From positions 1 to 36,191 of the forward strand of contig JABHAA010000033.1 of the NCBI GenBank assembly GCA_018674495.1: a stretch of 36,191 nucleotides of DNA. Reading direction: 5' to 3'. A program made the position numbers and the translations under genes. The stretch is from Rhodospirillaceae bacterium. GTDB lineage: Bacteria > Pseudomonadota > Alphaproteobacteria > Rhodospirillales > UBA2165. Below the pieces are notes generated by a model that was not told the DNA's origin, ran no database searches, and saw only the letters and a program-made list of their open reading frames with translations. Within the stretch, counting starts at the first letter, position 1. Each line of letters starts with the position of its first letter. Below, one piece after another: positions 32,728 through 36,191 of the stretch.

Positions 32728-33927
32728 ATGGCTGATAACGCCGGCAAGGCGGCCGAACCGCGGCAGCGGGCGCGGGCGTGGACGAAGCGCGAGCACAAGG
32801 GGCGAAAAAAACCGCTTTCCCGGCTATGGATCGTGGTTATTTCCACCGCTTTGTTGATCGTCGCGGGTGCCCTGATTGCACCTTCAACGGTATCGGTGGG
32901 TGCGTTGCAACTGATGCTGCCGTTCTTCGCGATCCTTGCGGTCGCGTCGATCGGCCAGCATTTGGTGATCCAGCAGCGCGGCCTCGACCTCTCGGTTGCG
33001 GGCATCATGTCGTTCTCGGCGGTCATCGTTTCGGCGCTGCCAAGCACAGAGGCCGGGATCGGCACGACCCTGGCCTTTGTCGCTCTCGCCCTGGCAATGG
33101 GGGTCGGCATCGGCGCGGCGAATGGCATTCTGGTTGCGCTGTTGCGGGTCAACTCGCTAGTCACCACCCTCGGAATGAATTCCCTTATGCTGGGGATTAC
33201 CATGTGGGTCACCTCCGGGTTCTCGCAGCAGGTGCCGCCGTCGCTCAATAAGTTCGGTATCGGCAAGTTCTTCGAGGTGCCGCTGACCATTTACGTCATG
33301 CTCGTCCTTGGGGCGATCGCGATATTCTTGCTGGAAAAAACAACGCTCGGACGGCGCTTCATCGCCACCAGCGTCAATCCGGATGCCGCCATTGCGGTTG
33401 GCATTCCGCTCGACTTCTATCGGGTTGCGACCTACGCGCTCGCCGGCTTCTGTTACGCGGCGGCGGGCGTGCTGCTGGCAGGCTTCGTTGCGTCGCCGAC
33501 CGTATTCAGCGGCGTGCCCTATCTGTTGGCGACAGTTGCGGCGGTCGTGGTCGGCGGCAATCCCATCGGCGGGGGGGTGCGCGGCAGCGTCGCCGCCACC
33601 ATTGTCGGCGCACTGTTCCTGACCTATCTCGGCCAACTGGTACTCGCGGTCGGGTTTGAGACGTCGGCCCAGAACATCGTCCAGGCCGTGATCATCATCG
33701 CCAGTGTCGGCATCGTCGAAGTAGGCCGGCGCATCCGCTTCGAATGGATACGCTTCAAATTTTGGGTCACCTCGCCCGACGTCGAATTTCGAATTCGCAC
33801 AACTTTTACCCGGTCCATGGCGCGGCTGGGGCTTTCCAAACTTTTGGATAATGTCTCGTCCGACACCAGGACACGCATGCACACCGCCTATCTTCGATTA
33901 AAAAGACGATTGGAAATAACCGAATGA
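32728..33927 (+). CDS. Sugar-type ABC transporter permease (RbsC-like)
   Basis: The 399-residue inner-membrane protein has about eight to ten helices after a basic, polar N-terminus (residues 1-32). The RbsC-type signature LVIQQRGLDLSVAGIMSFSAVIVSAL is near 84-109. NSLVTTLGMNSLMLGITM and the cytoplasmic TTLGRRFIATSVNPDAAIAVGI loop (the ATPase contact) follow. The helices end near residue 335. A charged tail of roughly 60 residues then continues (WIRFKFWVTSPDVEFRIRTTFTRSMARL...), which is longer than in ordinary RbsC. It overlaps the next gene by four bases (ATGA at 33924). It probably pairs with the permease domain of that fusion to form the channel. Confidence 0.9.
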   Translation: MADNAGKAAEPRQRARAWTKREHKGRKKPLSRLWIVVISTALLIVAGALIAPSTVSVGALQLMLPFFAILAVASIGQHLVIQQRGLDLSVAGIMSFSAVIVSALPSTEAGIGTTLAFVALALAMGVGIGAANGILVALLRVNSLVTTLGMNSLMLGITMWVTSGFSQQVPPSLNKFGIGKFFEVPLTIYVMLVLGAIAIFLLEKTTLGRRFIATSVNPDAAIAVGIPLDFYRVATYALAGFCYAAAGVLLAGFVASPTVFSGVPYLLATVAAVVVGGNPIGGGVRGSVAATIVGALFLTYLGQLVLAVGFETSAQNIVQAVIIIASVGIVEVGRRIRFEWIRFKFWVTSPDVEFRIRTTFTRSMARLGLSKLLDNVSSDTRTRMHTAYLRLKRRLEITE

Positions 33928-36191
33928 GCGCCCCCAGACAATTCATGGCCGCGCCCGTGATGGGGATCGTTGGCGCCACCAAATATTACGGCCCGGTGGA
34001 GGCGCTCAAGGCCGTCAGCCTCAACGTCAAACGCGGCGAAATTCATGCCATCGTCGGCGAAAACGGTGCTGGAAAATCGACGCTCATTGGCATTGCCGCC
34101 GGGACCATTCCACCGGATTACGCCGTCGTGCGCATGGTCGGCAAGGAAGTGAAAAGGCCCAATGCCAAAAAGCTGCGTAAAGTCGGCATGGCGGTCACAT
34201 TCCAGCATCCAGAGTTGGCGGAAGACTTGACTGTCATGGAGAATATGCAGCTTGCGGCGCCCAATCTGAAAGGGCCGGAAGGCCGGGCGGAGGCGAAACG
34301 ATTGCTATCCGAAGTGGCATCGGAGCAGCATGCGATGTCGCTTACCACGCGCGTACGCGATCTGACGCTGGCGCAGCATCACGTCATCGAACTTGCCCGG
34401 GCGCTGGCCACCAAGCCCCAGGCTTTGTTGCTGGACGAGCCGACCGAGCCGTTCCAGCAGGCGGACATCGACAAGCTGTTCGCGCTTATCAAACGGCTTC
34501 GCGAAGAAGGCGTCGGCATTGTCTACGTTTCGCACCGGTTGCACGAGATCAAGGAGCTGGCCGACCGTATTACGGTGCTGCGCGACGGCAGGATAATTGA
34601 CACCCGTCTGGCCAAGCAAATCACCCCGGATCAGATTGTAACCATGATCGCAGGTAAGGAGCTGCGCCAGATATTTCCAGACAAGTCGCAGAATGTCGGC
34701 GCCGCCGTGCTGGAAGTCAAAGGGCTCCAAGGGCCCGGTTTTGAAAATGTGAGCTTCACTGCGCGTGCGGGCGAAATTATCGGCATCACCGGTATCGAAG
34801 GCGAAGGGCAGCGCGAGTTTCTTCGCACCATCGCCGGGTTGGAACGGCGTAGCGCCGGATCGGTGAAAATCGACGGCGCCGCCGTTTCCGGCGACAATGT
34901 GGCCGCCGCGCGGAGCGCAGGCATTGGGTTCGTCACCGAGGACCGCCACGAAGAAGGCCTGTTCCTCTCTTTGAAGCTGCGCGAAAATATCGGTATCGGC
35001 GCACTCCACCGAATTTCATCGGGCGGTATCATTGACAAAAAACGGGACATGACGCTGACCGAGGATGTCATCGACCGGCTCGATGTGGCCACTGGAATGA
35101 TCGTCGAAGACGACGACACGTTGGCTGCGGATCTCTCCGGCGGCAACCAGCAAAAGACGCTGATCGGGCGCGAGCTTGCGGGCGAGCCCAAGGTGCTGCT
35201 GATCGATGAGCCGACCAAGGGCGTCGATGTCGGGGCGCGCAGTGAAATCTACCAACGCCTGCGCGAGCTTGGCGCCAGTGGTTTTGCCGTTGTGGTGTCG
35301 TCTTCCGACGGCTTCGAGCTTGAGGGCCTGTGCGACCGCGTCGCGGTATTCGCGCGTGGCCAAATTGTGACCGAGCTTGCGGGCGAAGAGCTAACCGATG
35401 AAGCCATAACGGCTGCCAATATGACGACGACGGTGGCGCGTGCAAGCGGCACCGCAATTGAGGATACCGAGCCCGGCTGGCGGCGCATCATATCGGCCGT
35501 TCATTTCCCGGCGTTGGTGCTAACCGTTTTGACCGGCATTGTCTTGGCCGGTACAGGGGCGATAAACGAGTTTTTCCTTTCGCCCTTCAATATCGAGACC
35601 ATGCTGACCTTCCTCGCCATTCTGGCCTTCATCTCGATCGGCCAGTTGGTGACGATCCTGGTTGGCCGCATCGATCTTTCGGTCGGTGCCTTGGCTGGGT
35701 TCGTTGTAGTGCTTGCGTCGTTTTTGGCGCCCGATGGGGCGTCGGCGGTCGATACACTCTGGGGTGTAGGTCTGATTCTCGCTGTCGCTGCCGGTTTTGG
35801 ATTGTTGCAGGGCTGGATGATCACCTGGCTTAATATTCCTGCGATTGTGGTGACGCTGGCCACTTTTATCGGCCTGCAGGGCATGTCGCTGGTTTTACGG
35901 CCACGGGCGGGAGGGGCGATCACCGATTATATCTCCGACGTGACCCAATGGAAGATGTTGGCGGTTCCTGCCTGTTTCGCGGTGGTCGTGATCATCGTAG
36001 TGTGCTTCGAGTTCGGTTTGTTCCGCACGTCTCTGGGCCGCCGGCTGCGCGCGGTAGGCTCGAACCCGCTCGCCGCCACCCGCGTCGGCGTTAGCGCCAA
36101 TCGCCATATTTTACTGGCGTTCGTGCTGTCGGGAATATTGGCCGGGATTGGCGGATTGATTTTGGCCGGCCAGGTGGGTATCGGCTCCCCC
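33924..36191 (+). CDS. Fused ABC transporter: two RbsA-like ATPase domains plus RbsC-like permease (3' end outside window)
   Basis: The frame stays open for 756 codons to the window edge. ATPase domain 1 has Walker A GENGAGKST (45-53), the signature-like LTLAQHHVIELARAL and Walker B ALLLDEPTEPF. Domain 2 has a degenerate Walker A (GITGIEGEGQREFLR), as is normal for RbsA, then signature LSGGNQQK (404-411) and LLIDEPTKGVDVGARSEIY. Instead of stopping near 500 as RbsA does, the chain continues through TEPGWRRIISAVHFPALVLTVLTG (about 516-540) into a permease. The RbsC motif FISIGQLVTILVGRIDLSVGALAGFVVVLAS and the loop RTSLGRRLRAVGSNPLAATRVGVSA are both present. No stop or frameshift lies between the two halves, so this is a genuine fusion in this sequence. 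The ATG overlaps the upstream permease stop. Confidence 0.88.
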   Translation, partial: MSAPRQFMAAPVMGIVGATKYYGPVEALKAVSLNVKRGEIHAIVGENGAGKSTLIGIAAGTIPPDYAVVRMVGKEVKRPNAKKLRKVGMAVTFQHPELAEDLTVMENMQLAAPNLKGPEGRAEAKRLLSEVASEQHAMSLTTRVRDLTLAQHHVIELARALATKPQALLLDEPTEPFQQADIDKLFALIKRLREEGVGIVYVSHRLHEIKELADRITVLRDGRIIDTRLAKQITPDQIVTMIAGKELRQIFPDKSQNVGAAVLEVKGLQGPGFENVSFTARAGEIIGITGIEGEGQREFLRTIAGLERRSAGSVKIDGAAVSGDNVAAARSAGIGFVTEDRHEEGLFLSLKLRENIGIGALHRISSGGIIDKKRDMTLTEDVIDRLDVATGMIVEDDDTLAADLSGGNQQKTLIGRELAGEPKVLLIDEPTKGVDVGARSEIYQRLRELGASGFAVVVSSSDGFELEGLCDRVAVFARGQIVTELAGEELTDEAITAANMTTTVARASGTAIEDTEPGWRRIISAVHFPALVLTVLTGIVLAGTGAINEFFLSPFNIETMLTFLAILAFISIGQLVTILVGRIDLSVGALAGFVVVLASFLAPDGASAVDTLWGVGLILAVAAGFGLLQGWMITWLNIPAIVVTLATFIGLQGMSLVLRPRAGGAITDYISDVTQWKMLAVPACFAVVVIIVVCFEFGLFRTSLGRRLRAVGSNPLAATRVGVSANRHILLAFVLSGILAGIGGLILAGQVGIGSP

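Overview
The window looks like the chromosome of an alphaproteobacterium, probably Rhodospirillales-like. The evidence is the conserved order PCMT-like methyltransferase, tolC, popZ-family gene (DUF2497), valS, together with an alphaproteobacterial-type porin, an aapJQMP amino-acid importer and moderately high GC. The species cannot be named from the sequence alone.

Layout: (1) 1-783 is a mobile or repeat-rich edge. It holds the first codons of an IS110-family transposase leaving the window, and two near-identical palindromic repeats flanking a small membrane-protein gene. (2) 784-2349, minus strand, carries an Fe-S/CCG-domain oxidoreductase subunit and the genes tRNA-Asn and tRNA-Cys. (3) 2560-8514, plus strand, is the housekeeping block PCMT, tolC, popZ, valS. 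(4) 8515-14235 holds an AT-rich regulatory gap and porin, convergent with the aapJQMP operon. (5) 14369-21751 is an accessory catabolic cluster: three amidohydrolase-2 proteins, a stand-alone molybdopterin oxidoreductase, an ABM-fold protein, a phytanoyl-CoA dioxygenase-like protein, OsmC and a CDO-like cupin. (6) 21908-24609 encodes an ABC-F ATPase and a GST. (7) 24644-28519, minus strand, encodes a PAS-PAS histidine kinase, an HD-domain protein with a PhnZ/MIOX-like metal-ligand set, a bacteriohemerythrin and a small basic membrane protein. (8) 28747-36191 encodes a UbiD-family decarboxylase, a convergent MetE-like protein, and a divergent sugar-type ABC importer whose last visible gene fuses both ATPase domains to a permease and runs off the window.

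How they may work together: regions 5 and 8 read as peripheral catabolism of one or more organic acids or aromatics, through uptake, decarboxylation (UbiD and ACMSD-like amidohydrolases), Mo-dependent redox or hydration, and Fe-dependent oxygenation. No substrate can be read from the sequence. Region 7 groups a membrane sensor kinase with two probable diiron proteins, which suggests, but does not prove, oxygen or redox-linked sensing.

The points most worth checking are the twin palindromes beside IS110, an apparent ATC start for aapP, the HD/hemerythrin/kinase group, the Mo-amidohydrolase cluster and the ATPase-permease fusion.
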